7,625 nt of DNA from Aquificaceae bacterium. Lineage in GTDB: Bacteria > Aquificota > Aquificia > Aquificales > Aquificaceae. Under the pieces are notes generated by a model. The model was not told where the DNA came from, did not search any database, and worked only from the letters and a program-made list of their open reading frames with translations. Position 1 is the first letter of the stretch, and each line of letters opens with the position of its first letter. The translations under genes were made by a program, and so were the position numbers. The DNA lies in the NCBI GenBank assembly GCA_015490215.1, contig WFYH01000188.1:1-7625 (forward strand), written 5' to 3'. This document shows, one piece after another, positions 1 through 6,309 of the stretch.

Positions 1-2
1 AG

Positions 3-2273
3 GAAGAAGGAAAAGCTAAAAAGTTCTTGGATTATATAAAAGAAAAAATAAATAGCTCTGTAGATTTGGATTTCATTTATGGAAGTCTCAAAGATAATAA
101 ATTTGAACCTATAGATGGTCAACAAAGGCTTACTACTGTGTTTCTACTTTATTACTATTCAACTCTAAAGAATGGAAACTACGAGAACTTCCTTCAGAAT
201 TTTACATATGAGCTTAGGTCAACATCTAAAGACTTCTTTACAGAGTTAAGCAAAGAAGAAAACTGGCAAAAATTGAAGCAAGAACTATCTAACGGCATAC
301 ATTTGATAGAAGCTATAGAAAACTCTAATTGGTTCTTTAAAATATGGAGGAAGGATCCTACTGTAAAAGCGGTTTTACAAATGCTTAAGTGGATTGAGGA
401 AGAGTTTGAAAATTTAGATCCAAAAAAAGTAGAGAACAATATAAAGTTTAGATTTCTTCCCTTGGAAAAGTATAACCTTGGTGAAGATATTTATGTAAAA
501 ATGAACGCTAGAGGTAAACCATTAACTAACTTTGAAAGCTTCAAAGCCAGACTTTTTGAATTTATAGAAGATCCACTTGAGCAAGCGAAATTTGACAATG
601 AATACATGGATGTGTTCTGGAACATAGCTAAAGAAAAAACCGAAATTGAAAACGCTCCTATATTAGCAGACAGATACTTTTATGCACTTTTATACCATGT
701 ATTGCTTAATCTTTATGTGGGTATGGATAAACTTTCAGATAGGGAAAGGCTAGAAGATTTTATAAAAAGAGACCCCTACTTAGATTTCGGTATTGAAGTA
801 ATAAAGGAAAATAATAATCTGGAGGAAATTAGAAAATTTTTAAAAAGGCTTTACGACAAACTAGGTAGTAGTATTAATCTCTCGAATTTAATAAAACAAG
901 ATAAAGTTTTGAAAATTATTTTTGAACCTGTCTTTAAAGAGAAAGTAGATAAAGACCCTCAAGATACCTTAAGGGAACCTACAAATTATGATAGAGTTAG
1001 ATTATATGTAGCTTTTTCCTATTTTGTTTATGATTTTGATGACAATTATATTAGGGTATTGCTTAATTTAGTAAATAATACTAGGCTTGACAGAAATCCT
1101 ACAGAGGATTTGATTAATGCGATCAAAGCCATAAATAAAATTAATGAAAGTTTTATAAGCAGTGGAAAATCTTCATTCTTAGAATGGTTAAAAGAAAATC
1201 AAGATGAAATTTCATTCTTTAGGAAAGAACAAGTCAAAGAAGAAATAAGAAAAGCAAAATTAATAACGGCTAATAATCAATGGAGAGGTCCTATAGAGAA
1301 GGCGGAGAGACACTGGTATCTACAAGGGAACATAGGTTTTCTGATAGACTTCTCCGATGAAGACGTGCACAAATTTGAGGATTATTATAAAAAGTTTGAA
1401 ACTGTTTGGGATTTATTTAGGAATAATAAGCAAAATCAAATTCTTTTTTATAGAGCATTATTAACTTTTGGAGACTATATGCCAGAGGTAGGTGAATATA
1501 AAACCTTTTGTAATTTTGATACGAGTATTAGAGAACGTTTAGATAACTGGATTAGGGTTTTTGAAGATAACAGTGATAACAGTAAAAAACAATATTTAAA
1601 ACAGTTGCTAGAGAAAATTAACTTTACAGATGATATTCGCAAACAATTAGATAATATCGTAGATAACTATCAAGGTGATTGTAAAGATTGGAGAACACAC
1701 TTTATAAAAAATCCAGTTTGCATTGAATATACAGCTAACTACAAAGCAATTAAGGGGGTACTAGGTTCTAATAAGCTCAGGATATATATAGATGGTGATA
1801 TTAACAACCCTACTCGTGTTCTTATTTTAAGTAAAAGCAATACAGCTTCTCGCCATGTAGAGCTCTTCAGCTGGAACTTTTTTAGTAAATACTTTAAGTT
1901 GAAACCTATTAGTAAGAGGAAAGAGTGGTGGAGACTGGAGGGTGAGTGTGTATATAGACCTTTTACTCTAAGCTATTATTTAGAAAGTAGTAGCAGGTCT
2001 ATACCACCTAAGATTGTTATGGAAGGATTCACATTTGAAGGAGAGAGTATAAAAATGGAAATATATTATGAAGGAAAGTGGATTATAATTTTAACCACTA
2101 TTGATGAAGATAAAAGCATACCCAATAAAATAAGTTCAGCTTTAAGCAATATGTTTGAGAAAAGTAATGGAAAATTAAAGTTAAAGGAGGAAATTAAACT
2201 TTGTGAAAAAGGAAAGCTTAATAAGTGTATACAACAGATTTCTCGTTTGCTTTCAGATTTGATAACAAAATAG
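3..2273 (+). CDS. DUF262 (GmrSD-type) protein, 5' end cut by window edge
   Basis: The frame is open from the window's left edge, so the TTG at 27 is not a convincing start. DUF262 proteins normally carry a further N-terminal stretch of several dozen residues (an IP-x-YQR type motif) before the signature, and that part is missing here. Seen: IDGQQRLTTV at 111-140, the DUF262 nucleotide-binding/hydrolysis motif, and MNARGKPLTNFESFKARLF near 501-557, matching the conserved N-x-RG-x-PL region of the family. A second recognisable patch, HWYLQGNIGFLIDFS, lies near 1311-1355. About 757 residues are visible. DUF262 is known from GmrS/GmrD type IV restriction, SspE and BrxU, which act on phage or modified DNA. 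Those usually add a DUF1524 HNH nuclease, but I see no clear EH-x-x-P/HNH motif here, and the C-terminal about 300 residues are unassigned. Base content is much lower in GC than downstream (hand counts of 11/60 and 17/60 G+C in the rows at 1021 and 61), which suggests transfer. A defence role is inferred; the DUF262 call is firm. Confidence 0.8.
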   Translation, partial: EEGKAKKFLDYIKEKINSSVDLDFIYGSLKDNKFEPIDGQQRLTTVFLLYYYSTLKNGNYENFLQNFTYELRSTSKDFFTELSKEENWQKLKQELSNGIHLIEAIENSNWFFKIWRKDPTVKAVLQMLKWIEEEFENLDPKKVENNIKFRFLPLEKYNLGEDIYVKMNARGKPLTNFESFKARLFEFIEDPLEQAKFDNEYMDVFWNIAKEKTEIENAPILADRYFYALLYHVLLNLYVGMDKLSDRERLEDFIKRDPYLDFGIEVIKENNNLEEIRKFLKRLYDKLGSSINLSNLIKQDKVLKIIFEPVFKEKVDKDPQDTLREPTNYDRVRLYVAFSYFVYDFDDNYIRVLLNLVNNTRLDRNPTEDLINAIKAINKINESFISSGKSSFLEWLKENQDEISFFRKEQVKEEIRKAKLITANNQWRGPIEKAERHWYLQGNIGFLIDFSDEDVHKFEDYYKKFETVWDLFRNNKQNQILFYRALLTFGDYMPEVGEYKTFCNFDTSIRERLDNWIRVFEDNSDNSKKQYLKQLLEKINFTDDIRKQLDNIVDNYQGDCKDWRTHFIKNPVCIEYTANYKAIKGVLGSNKLRIYIDGDINNPTRVLILSKSNTASRHVELFSWNFFSKYFKLKPISKRKEWWRLEGECVYRPFTLSYYLESSSRSIPPKIVMEGFTFEGESIKMEIYYEGKWIIILTTIDEDKSIPNKISSALSNMFEKSNGKLKLKEEIKLCEKGKLNKCIQQISRLLSDLITK

Positions 2274-2358
2274 TGTAAAACTTTAGTCTCTGTACTTCCA
2301 GGACAGAAAAATCCTGTAAAGTAGCTCCTGTCCTATTCTTTCAGTCTAAAGTTTTGCA
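2274..2358. repeat. 85-bp imperfect inverted repeat abutting the IS
   Basis: The first 13 bases (2274-2286, TGTAAAACTTTAG) are the reverse complement, with one G-U-compatible mismatch, of 2346-2358 (CTAAAGTTTTGCA). Inside, GGACAG (2301-2306) can pair with CTGTCC (2328-2333), and CAGGA (2299-2303) with TCCTG (2312-2316), so two inner foldings compete. The repeat starts directly after the stop codon of the DUF262 gene. Its right arm is also the left end of the insertion sequence. It could be a transcript-end hairpin, although no good T-run follows, or a relic of an earlier insertion. Confidence 0.55.
2345..2358 (+). repeat. left terminal inverted repeat of the IS
   Basis: TCTAAAGTTTTGCA matches the reverse complement of 3417-3430 at 13 of 14 positions. 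Similarity stops just outside 2345, which supports this as the element's edge. Confidence 0.6.
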
Positions 2359-2415
2359 ACCCTTGACAAGAAACCGCTCAAGTCTGTAAAAAAGAACCTC
2401 CCCGAGAAACCTCTC

Positions 2416-3429
2416 ATGAAGGTGAAAGAAATGACGAAACTAAATACAACACCTTTTCCTCAATATTTTCTCACATTCTCCCTACACCCTATCCTCCTCT
2501 CCTACCTACTCTGCCTCAACTCTTTCAAAGTTCCTGAGCTCCTTTCAAAACTCAGTTCCTCTCACGGAACCTTTCTCATCGCAGATACCACACTCCTGAG
2601 AAAAGACAGCTCAAAGATTGAAGGTGTTAAAAAGCTCTACGATCCTTACTCCAGAAAGGTTATCCCCATACACAGAGCTCTGGTCATTGTCCTCTGGACA
2701 AACGGATCAAGAATTCCTCTTTACGTTGAGCTCCTCCACGAAGTTAAACCTGTATATGCTCTGATTTCCGCTCTCAGGAAGCTTCTGCCACCTTTGAGGA
2801 AGCTATTTCCCAACCTTGTCCTTCTTTGCGATGCGGGGCTTACCTGCAACAGGCTCCTTAACTTCTTGCTTTCACAAGAGATAGACTTCGTGTGTGCCAT
2901 AAGCCAGGGGAGAGCAGATTGGGAGAGCAAAGAAAAGCTCAAAGATCTATGGTTTCCGAGACTGGAGAAGGTAAAGCTCAAGGGAGTAAGCAAGCCTCTT
3001 TATGCCTACAGAGTTGGGTAGGGGAGCGGCAAGGAAAGGATTGTGGTTAGCAACAAGGGTTTGAGCAAGAGTCAGTTTGAGATGTTCTACAGGCACAGGT
3101 GGCAGATAGAGAGCGAGATAAAGGTCCTCAAGTCTCATGGGCTTGAAAGCTACATGGTGAGTAAACTCAGAGCTGTGAAGCTCTGGGTAATTGCGGTGTG
3201 GCATGTTGTGCTTTTCAGGTTTAGGTCTAAGCTCAGTGGTATAGATTTTGGGAAGTATTTGTTGTCTCTTGTATTTTCACTCGTTGTGCTTGAGCTTGTT
3301 GAACTGGTTGGATTTGTCCGAGGCGTTGCAGGGCGGTATTTGAGGTTTTCTCCTTCTCCTAATGACAGGTTTGCTCTGTTCCTGCTTAAAAACTTTATAG
3401 GAGGTAGCTCACGTCATGCAAAAGTTTAG
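2416..3429 (+). pseudogene. IS4-superfamily DDE transposase, interrupted by one amber codon
   Basis: Two reading frames, 2416-3021 and 3022-3429, are in the same phase and separated only by TAG at 3019-3021. Read through, they give about 337 residues, a normal length for a small IS4-type transposase. Catalytic residues are visible in order: D57 (LIADTTLL), D139 (LLCDAGLT) and E232 within YRHRWQIESEIKVLK, which fits the Y-2-R-3-E-6-K signature of the family exactly. The stop separates both aspartates from the glutamate, so neither fragment could be catalytic alone. No frameshift is needed, because the protein sequence continues smoothly on each side (YAYRVG, stop, GSGKERIVVSNKG). The start is the first in-frame ATG. 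The frame is open back to 2350 without another good start, and no clear ribosome binding site precedes the ATG. Alternatives are a sequencing error or occasional readthrough. Confidence 0.8.
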
Positions 3430-3430
3430 A
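3417..3430 (-). repeat. right terminal inverted repeat of the IS
   Basis: TGCAAAAGTTTAGA is the partner of 2345-2358. It contains the transposase stop codon (TAG, 3427-3429). Confidence 0.6.
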
Positions 3431-3478
3431 TAGGATAGATCACAGCAAACGGGTGAGCGAGATATCTTTAGAATAAGG

Positions 3479-3507
3479 TTGATTTTTCGGTGAAAGGTGT
3501 AAATTAT
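3479..3507 (+). promoter_or_regulatory. candidate promoter for bioB
   Basis: The 111-bp gap between the IS and bioB (3431-3541) holds no gene. Within it, TTGATT (3479-3484) resembles a -35 box. An AT-rich stretch about 15-17 bases further on (TAAATTAT, 3500-3507) could act as a weak -10. TAGAAT at 3469-3474 is another possible -10, but it lacks a partner. No BirA-type operator is recognisable. Confidence 0.25.
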
Positions 3508-3528
3508 TTGAGTCGCCATTTCCCCTGT

Positions 3529-3534
3529 GGAGGT
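3529..3534 (+). promoter_or_regulatory. ribosome binding site of bioB
   Basis: GGAGGT lies 7 bases before the ATG at 3542. It fixes that codon as the start in preference to the in-frame GTG at 3527, which lies ahead of it and partly overlaps it. Confidence 0.75.
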
Positions 3535-3541
3535 CGGAAAG

Positions 3542-4543
3542 ATGGACAGGTATGAAAGCCTTGTTATAGATCTCTATCAGAAGGCTTCCGAGAATGTGCC
3601 CCTGACCAAGGAAGAAGCCCTTGCCCTTTTGCGTATTCCGGACGATTATGTGCCCTTTTTGGTCCACTTTGCCCAAAAAATAAAGAAGAAGTTCTTTCCG
3701 GAGGGGGAGATAGAGTTCTGTTCAATCATAAATGCAAAGAGCGGAGCCTGTCCGGAGGATTGTAAGTTTTGCGCCCAGTCTAAGTTTTACAAAACCCCCA
3801 TAAATGTTTACAACCTCGTTCCCGAAGAGGAGATAATCGAGGGTGCCTACAGGGGCGTAGAGTTCGGAGCCAACAGATACTGTGTAGTCCTTGCGGGCAA
3901 GCAGGCTACACCCGAGGAGGTGGACAAGATTGCGCAGGCGGTTTCCAAGGTCAAGGAAGAGGGGCTTCCTATAAACGTATGCGTTTCGGCGGGAACCCTT
4001 GACAGGGAAAGCCTGCAAAAGCTCAAGGAGGCAGGCGTGAAGAGGGTAAACCACAACCTTGAGGCGAGCAGGAACTTCTTCCCAAAGATAGTAACCACCC
4101 ACCGCTGGGAGGACAGGTATGAAACCATAAAGAGGATAAAAGAGGTAGGGCTTTCCACCTGCTCAGGCGGTATATTCGGGATGGGGGAAGAGGACGAAGA
4201 CAGGGTTGACCTCGCTTTAACCTACAGAGAGCTGGAGGTAGATTCTATACCCCTTAACTTCCTAATGCCCATACCCGGGACGCCCCTTGAAAGGGCGCCG
4301 GGGATAAAGCCCTTGGAAGCCCTCAAGGTCATAGCCATGTTCAGGTTTACAAACCCCAAGGCAGAGCTAAGGCTCTGCGGTGGCAGGGAACAGAACCTGA
4401 GGGACTTTCACGGTATGGCTGCCCTGATGACCAACGCCATGATGGTGGGAGGCTACCTTACCAGAGCGGGAAGGGACATAAAGAAGGACTACCAGCTCCT
4501 TGAGGATCTGGGTCTCAAGAGGAAGGAAAAGGTTCTGAGATGA
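3542..4543 (+). CDS. bioB: biotin synthase (radical SAM)
   Basis: BioB inserts sulfur into dethiobiotin to make biotin, the last step of the pathway, in the cytoplasm. The 333-residue product has the usual family length. The radical-SAM cluster motif CPEDCKFC places the [4Fe-4S] cysteines at C70, C74 and C77. The [2Fe-2S] (sulfur-donor) ligands are all present: C114 (NRYC), C147 (INVCVSAG), C207 (STCSGGI) and R277 (ELRLCGGREQ). HNLE (171-174) and GREQNLRDFHG (281-291) are also family hallmarks. The ATG at 3542 is chosen for its GGAGGT at 7 bases. The gene follows the IS by 111 bp and overlaps the next gene by ATGA, so the two are probably co-translated. It converges with bioW, which makes the pathway's first intermediate. 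Everything needed for activity appears intact. Confidence 0.97.
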   Translation: MDRYESLVIDLYQKASENVPLTKEEALALLRIPDDYVPFLVHFAQKIKKKFFPEGEIEFCSIINAKSGACPEDCKFCAQSKFYKTPINVYNLVPEEEIIEGAYRGVEFGANRYCVVLAGKQATPEEVDKIAQAVSKVKEEGLPINVCVSAGTLDRESLQKLKEAGVKRVNHNLEASRNFFPKIVTTHRWEDRYETIKRIKEVGLSTCSGGIFGMGEEDEDRVDLALTYRELEVDSIPLNFLMPIPGTPLERAPGIKPLEALKVIAMFRFTNPKAELRLCGGREQNLRDFHGMAALMTNAMMVGGYLTRAGRDIKKDYQLLEDLGLKRKEKVLR

Positions 4544-4962
4544 AATTCTTCAAGCTTGAACTCACCTCTTACGAGGATAGGTATCAGATATGGTTCATCG
4601 GCGAAGATAGGCTCTCCGAAGAGGACTTCGGCAGGGCGGTTTCAGAAGCCATGCTTGAGGTTTTCAACAAATTGGAAGATACGGTTCCCGACTCGGCTGA
4701 GGTGAGAAAGGACTACCCCCTTTTCGTACTTGCCCTTGATGAAGAAACCTTTGAAAAGGTTATGGAAGAGAAGGGTTTTAAAAAGCTGAAGGCGGACGTG
4801 GTCGTTAAGGGTGACTCTTACACGGTTCTGTGGGAAACACCTCAGGGGAAAAAGAAGATCACACCTCTAAAGGACAGGGGAAACTTGGAGGACTTTCTGA
4901 TAAGCATGGGTGTTGAGCCGTCCGATGAGGATCCCAACAAGCTCATCTTCAGCGAGTTTTGA
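4540..4962 (+). CDS. unrecognised acidic protein coupled to bioB
   Basis: This is a 140-residue protein I cannot assign. Its ATG overlaps the bioB stop (ATGA), and purine-rich AGGAAAAGG at the end of bioB can serve as its ribosome binding site, so it should be translated together with BioB. The product is soluble-looking: no signal peptide, no membrane segment, no cysteine and no histidine, with many Asp, Glu and Lys residues. It opens with a beta-like stretch (MKFFKLELTSYEDRYQIWFIG) and has an acidic helix-like part near 26-47. A basic, strand-rich middle (VVVKGDSYTVLWETP, about 87-101) follows, and the tail is acidic. Codon use matches bioB, so it looks native. A role in biotin metabolism or iron-sulfur repair of BioB is only a guess from position. 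It ends inside the opposing Lit-like gene with a 14-bp overlap. Confidence 0.85.
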   Translation: MKFFKLELTSYEDRYQIWFIGEDRLSEEDFGRAVSEAMLEVFNKLEDTVPDSAEVRKDYPLFVLALDEETFEKVMEEKGFKKLKADVVVKGDSYTVLWETPQGKKKITPLKDRGNLEDFLISMGVEPSDEDPNKLIFSEF

Positions 4963-5623
4963 GTCTAAGGTAGAGCCCCGCTATCAAAGATAGCGCACAT
5001 AGGAAAAGCGAAGTTCCCACGACGAAGAAGGTGCCGTCCTTCCAGAACTTCATGGGGTATATTCTGAGCAGGGTGTCCGTGTAGCGGAACCTCCAAGAGT
5101 AGGGGTCAAAGACGTAGTTGTGGAAAAGCTCAAAGGCAAGGTCATAGTTCAAATAAGAAAAAAGCCCTATCCCGCCAGCTAAGAGCAGGCTAAAGAAGGA
5201 ACCCGCCACGAGGGCATTTCCTACGAGCCTCGGCTTCCTGAGGACAAAAAGGGATAAAACCCACAGCAGAGCGGAAGCGTAAACAGCGGGAAAGGCAACC
5301 TCCAGCAGGTTCTTTACATCCTCCATGTGTTTTACTTCACGCCTGTTGAAGGCAAGCCTCCCGTCGGGAAGGGTAGCCCTCTTAAACTCTTCCATTCCCT
5401 CGTCCGAAAGGACGGCACGCAAGCCCAGTTTGGCAAGATACTTTCTGTATTCGTCATCAAGACCGTATCTGTCTTTTGGGAAATCCTCCTTTGAATACTC
5501 CCACTCTATAAACCACTCCATAAAGGCAACCCGTGTGGAAAGACCTACGAAGACTATCGGGGAAAGCAGGACCACAAGCAGGAAGGCTACCACCTTAAAA
5601 GGATTGCCCTCTTTTCCAAACAC
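4949..5623 (-). CDS. Lit-like DUF1461/TIGR01906 membrane protein
   Basis: The 224-residue product has four probable membrane helices: about 10-30, 109-128, 136-157 and 197-219. A large charged loop (about 38-105) probably faces outward after helix 1. Family-type motifs are visible: VKHMEDVKNLL (H99) and LFHNYVFDPYSWRFRYTD (H168), followed by LLRIYPMKFW. This fits DUF1461/TIGR01906. Gram-positive members named Lit move an acyl chain within lipoproteins to give the lyso-form, and two conserved histidines are thought essential; H99 and H168 are the likely equivalents. I infer the same chemistry but would not call it proven. The GTG start has a strong AGGGGAG 8 bases upstream and lies 37 bp inside bioW in another frame, so translation is likely coupled. 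It is the last gene of the minus-strand series. Confidence 0.75.
   Translation of the reverse strand: MFGKEGNPFKVVAFLLVVLLSPIVFVGLSTRVAFMEWFIEWEYSKEDFPKDRYGLDDEYRKYLAKLGLRAVLSDEGMEEFKRATLPDGRLAFNRREVKHMEDVKNLLEVAFPAVYASALLWVLSLFVLRKPRLVGNALVAGSFFSLLLAGGIGLFSYLNYDLAFELFHNYVFDPYSWRFRYTDTLLRIYPMKFWKDGTFFVVGTSLFLCALSLIAGLYLRLKTR
4979..4995. other. perfect 7-bp hairpin in the convergent overlap zone
   Basis: CGCTATC-AAA-GATAGCG starts 17 bases after the stop of the bioB-coupled gene and lies inside the 3' end of the opposing Lit-like gene. The stem is perfect with a 3-base loop. No T-run follows on either strand, so it is not a standard intrinsic terminator. It might stabilise 3' ends or mark a factor-dependent end, or it may be chance within the Ala-Leu-Ser-Leu-Ile-Ala codons. 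Confidence 0.35.
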
Positions 5624-6309
5624 CTTATTATCTCCCCTGTTTTCTCTTTAGGGATAAAGTATACTCTCCCGCCGAGGGGGTCTCCTTTTTCCTTAAGCGG
5701 TGTTATTCTCACATACCCGGTTTTTTTGGAAGCCACGTAGCCCGTCAAGTAGTCGGGGTCGTCGCTCCAGCACAGCTCCGCAACGACACCGCAGAGGATG
5801 TTCTTGTTCGCCAAGGCAAGGGCGTCCAGCGTCCTTTCCGTGTAGCCTTTTGAAAGGATTCTTTCTTTAACATCCCTCCTGTTTTCCCAGTCCACCCTGA
5901 CGGTTCTTATCCCCCTTTCCCTATCAGGTTCAAGGCGCTCCCCCGAATTTATATCCATAAGGACAGCTCCCCTCATGTTCCCCCCTTTTGGGTTAGCACC
6001 TTCCGAAAGAAGGGAGATCGCCCTCCGAGCCACGCTTTCTGGAACACCCGCAACGATGAGCTTGGAAAGGGCAAACTCCCTTGCCTCTTCCACGGAGGAA
6101 AAGGTGTATGAGCTTACAGGAAGGAACGCCTTAAAGGTTTCCACTGAGCCGAGCCTTTCTAAAGTTACGATCAGGCTGTCGTAGTTTTTTGGACGGTTTA
6201 AAAGCTCCTTTAAAACCTCCGGTATATCGTCGGGAAGAACTATCCGTTCGGCACCCGAAACGTGCTTTCCCTTGAGGGAAGCCCGCATCCTTGCGCTCAC
6301 AAGATCCAT
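5587..6309 (-). CDS. bioW: 6-carboxyhexanoate--CoA ligase (pimeloyl-CoA synthetase)
   Basis: BioW joins free pimelate to CoA with ATP, supplying pimeloyl-CoA to BioF for biotin synthesis. From the ATG at 6309 the protein is 240 residues, normal for the family. Signature stretches are all present: MRASLKGKHVSGAERIV (8-24), NMRGAVLMDINSGERLEPD (111-129) running into RGIRTVRVDW, TLDALALANK (160-169), CWSDDPDYLTGYVAS (180-194) and GGRVYFIP (213-220). The ATG at 6309 is preferred because family members begin just before the S-x-RMRAS motif. A TTG at 6342 would add 11 atypical residues. GGGG 9 bases upstream is only a weak ribosome binding site. The gene overlaps the upstream Mo-enzyme gene by 13 bp and the downstream Lit-like gene by 37 bp. 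It acts in the cytoplasm and converges on bioB. Confidence 0.95.
   Translation of the reverse strand: MDLVSARMRASLKGKHVSGAERIVLPDDIPEVLKELLNRPKNYDSLIVTLERLGSVETFKAFLPVSSYTFSSVEEAREFALSKLIVAGVPESVARRAISLLSEGANPKGGNMRGAVLMDINSGERLEPDRERGIRTVRVDWENRRDVKERILSKGYTERTLDALALANKNILCGVVAELCWSDDPDYLTGYVASKKTGYVRITPLKEKGDPLGGRVYFIPKEKTGEIIRCLEKRAILLRW
5632..5638 (-). promoter_or_regulatory. ribosome binding site of the Lit-like gene
   Basis: AGGGGAG on the minus strand lies 8 bases before the GTG at 5623, inside the bioW coding region. It supports the GTG start and therefore the 37-bp overlap, over an internal GTG at 5593. Confidence 0.65.

Larger units (their letters stand above)
2345..3430 (+). mobile_element. 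IS4-superfamily insertion sequence, about 1.09 kb
   Basis: The element is bounded by TCTAAAGTTTTGCA (2345-2358) and TGCAAAAGTTTAGA (3417-3430), which are inverted copies with 13 of 14 bases matching. A single transposase reading frame lies between them, on the + strand, and its stop codon falls inside the right repeat. The size and the single-gene layout fit IS4-superfamily elements. No convincing target-site duplication is visible at these ends, which may mean an old insertion or a boundary a few bases off. It sits between the AT-rich DUF262 gene and bioB. Because the transposase is interrupted, this copy is probably not self-mobile. Confidence 0.72.

Noticed and set aside
27..29. TTG at 27 as start of the DUF262 gene
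   Set aside because: The frame continues open to the left edge and the usual N-terminal part of DUF262 is missing, so the gene begins outside the window.
2274..2415. Intrinsic terminator after the DUF262 gene
   Set aside because: The inverted repeat could form a long hairpin, but no clear T-run follows and the inner stem is interrupted, so it is listed only as a repeat.
3019..3021. Amber codon read as pyrrolysine
   Set aside because: Nothing suggests a pyrrolysine system, and one stop in a transposase is better explained by mutation, error or leaky readthrough.
2270..3433. ATAG at 2270-2273 and 3430-3433 as a target-site duplication
   Set aside because: The ends it would define are direct rather than inverted repeats, and a 4-base match is likely by chance.
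3431..3541. BirA-type operator or riboswitch before bioB
   Set aside because: No TTGTAAAC/GTTTACAA-type palindrome or conserved aptamer structure can be seen in the 111-bp gap.
3722..4158. Antisense open frames across bioB
   Set aside because: They lie opposite well-conserved BioB codons, have no ribosome binding site and resemble no protein family. The same holds for the + strand frames opposite the 5300-7350 genes.
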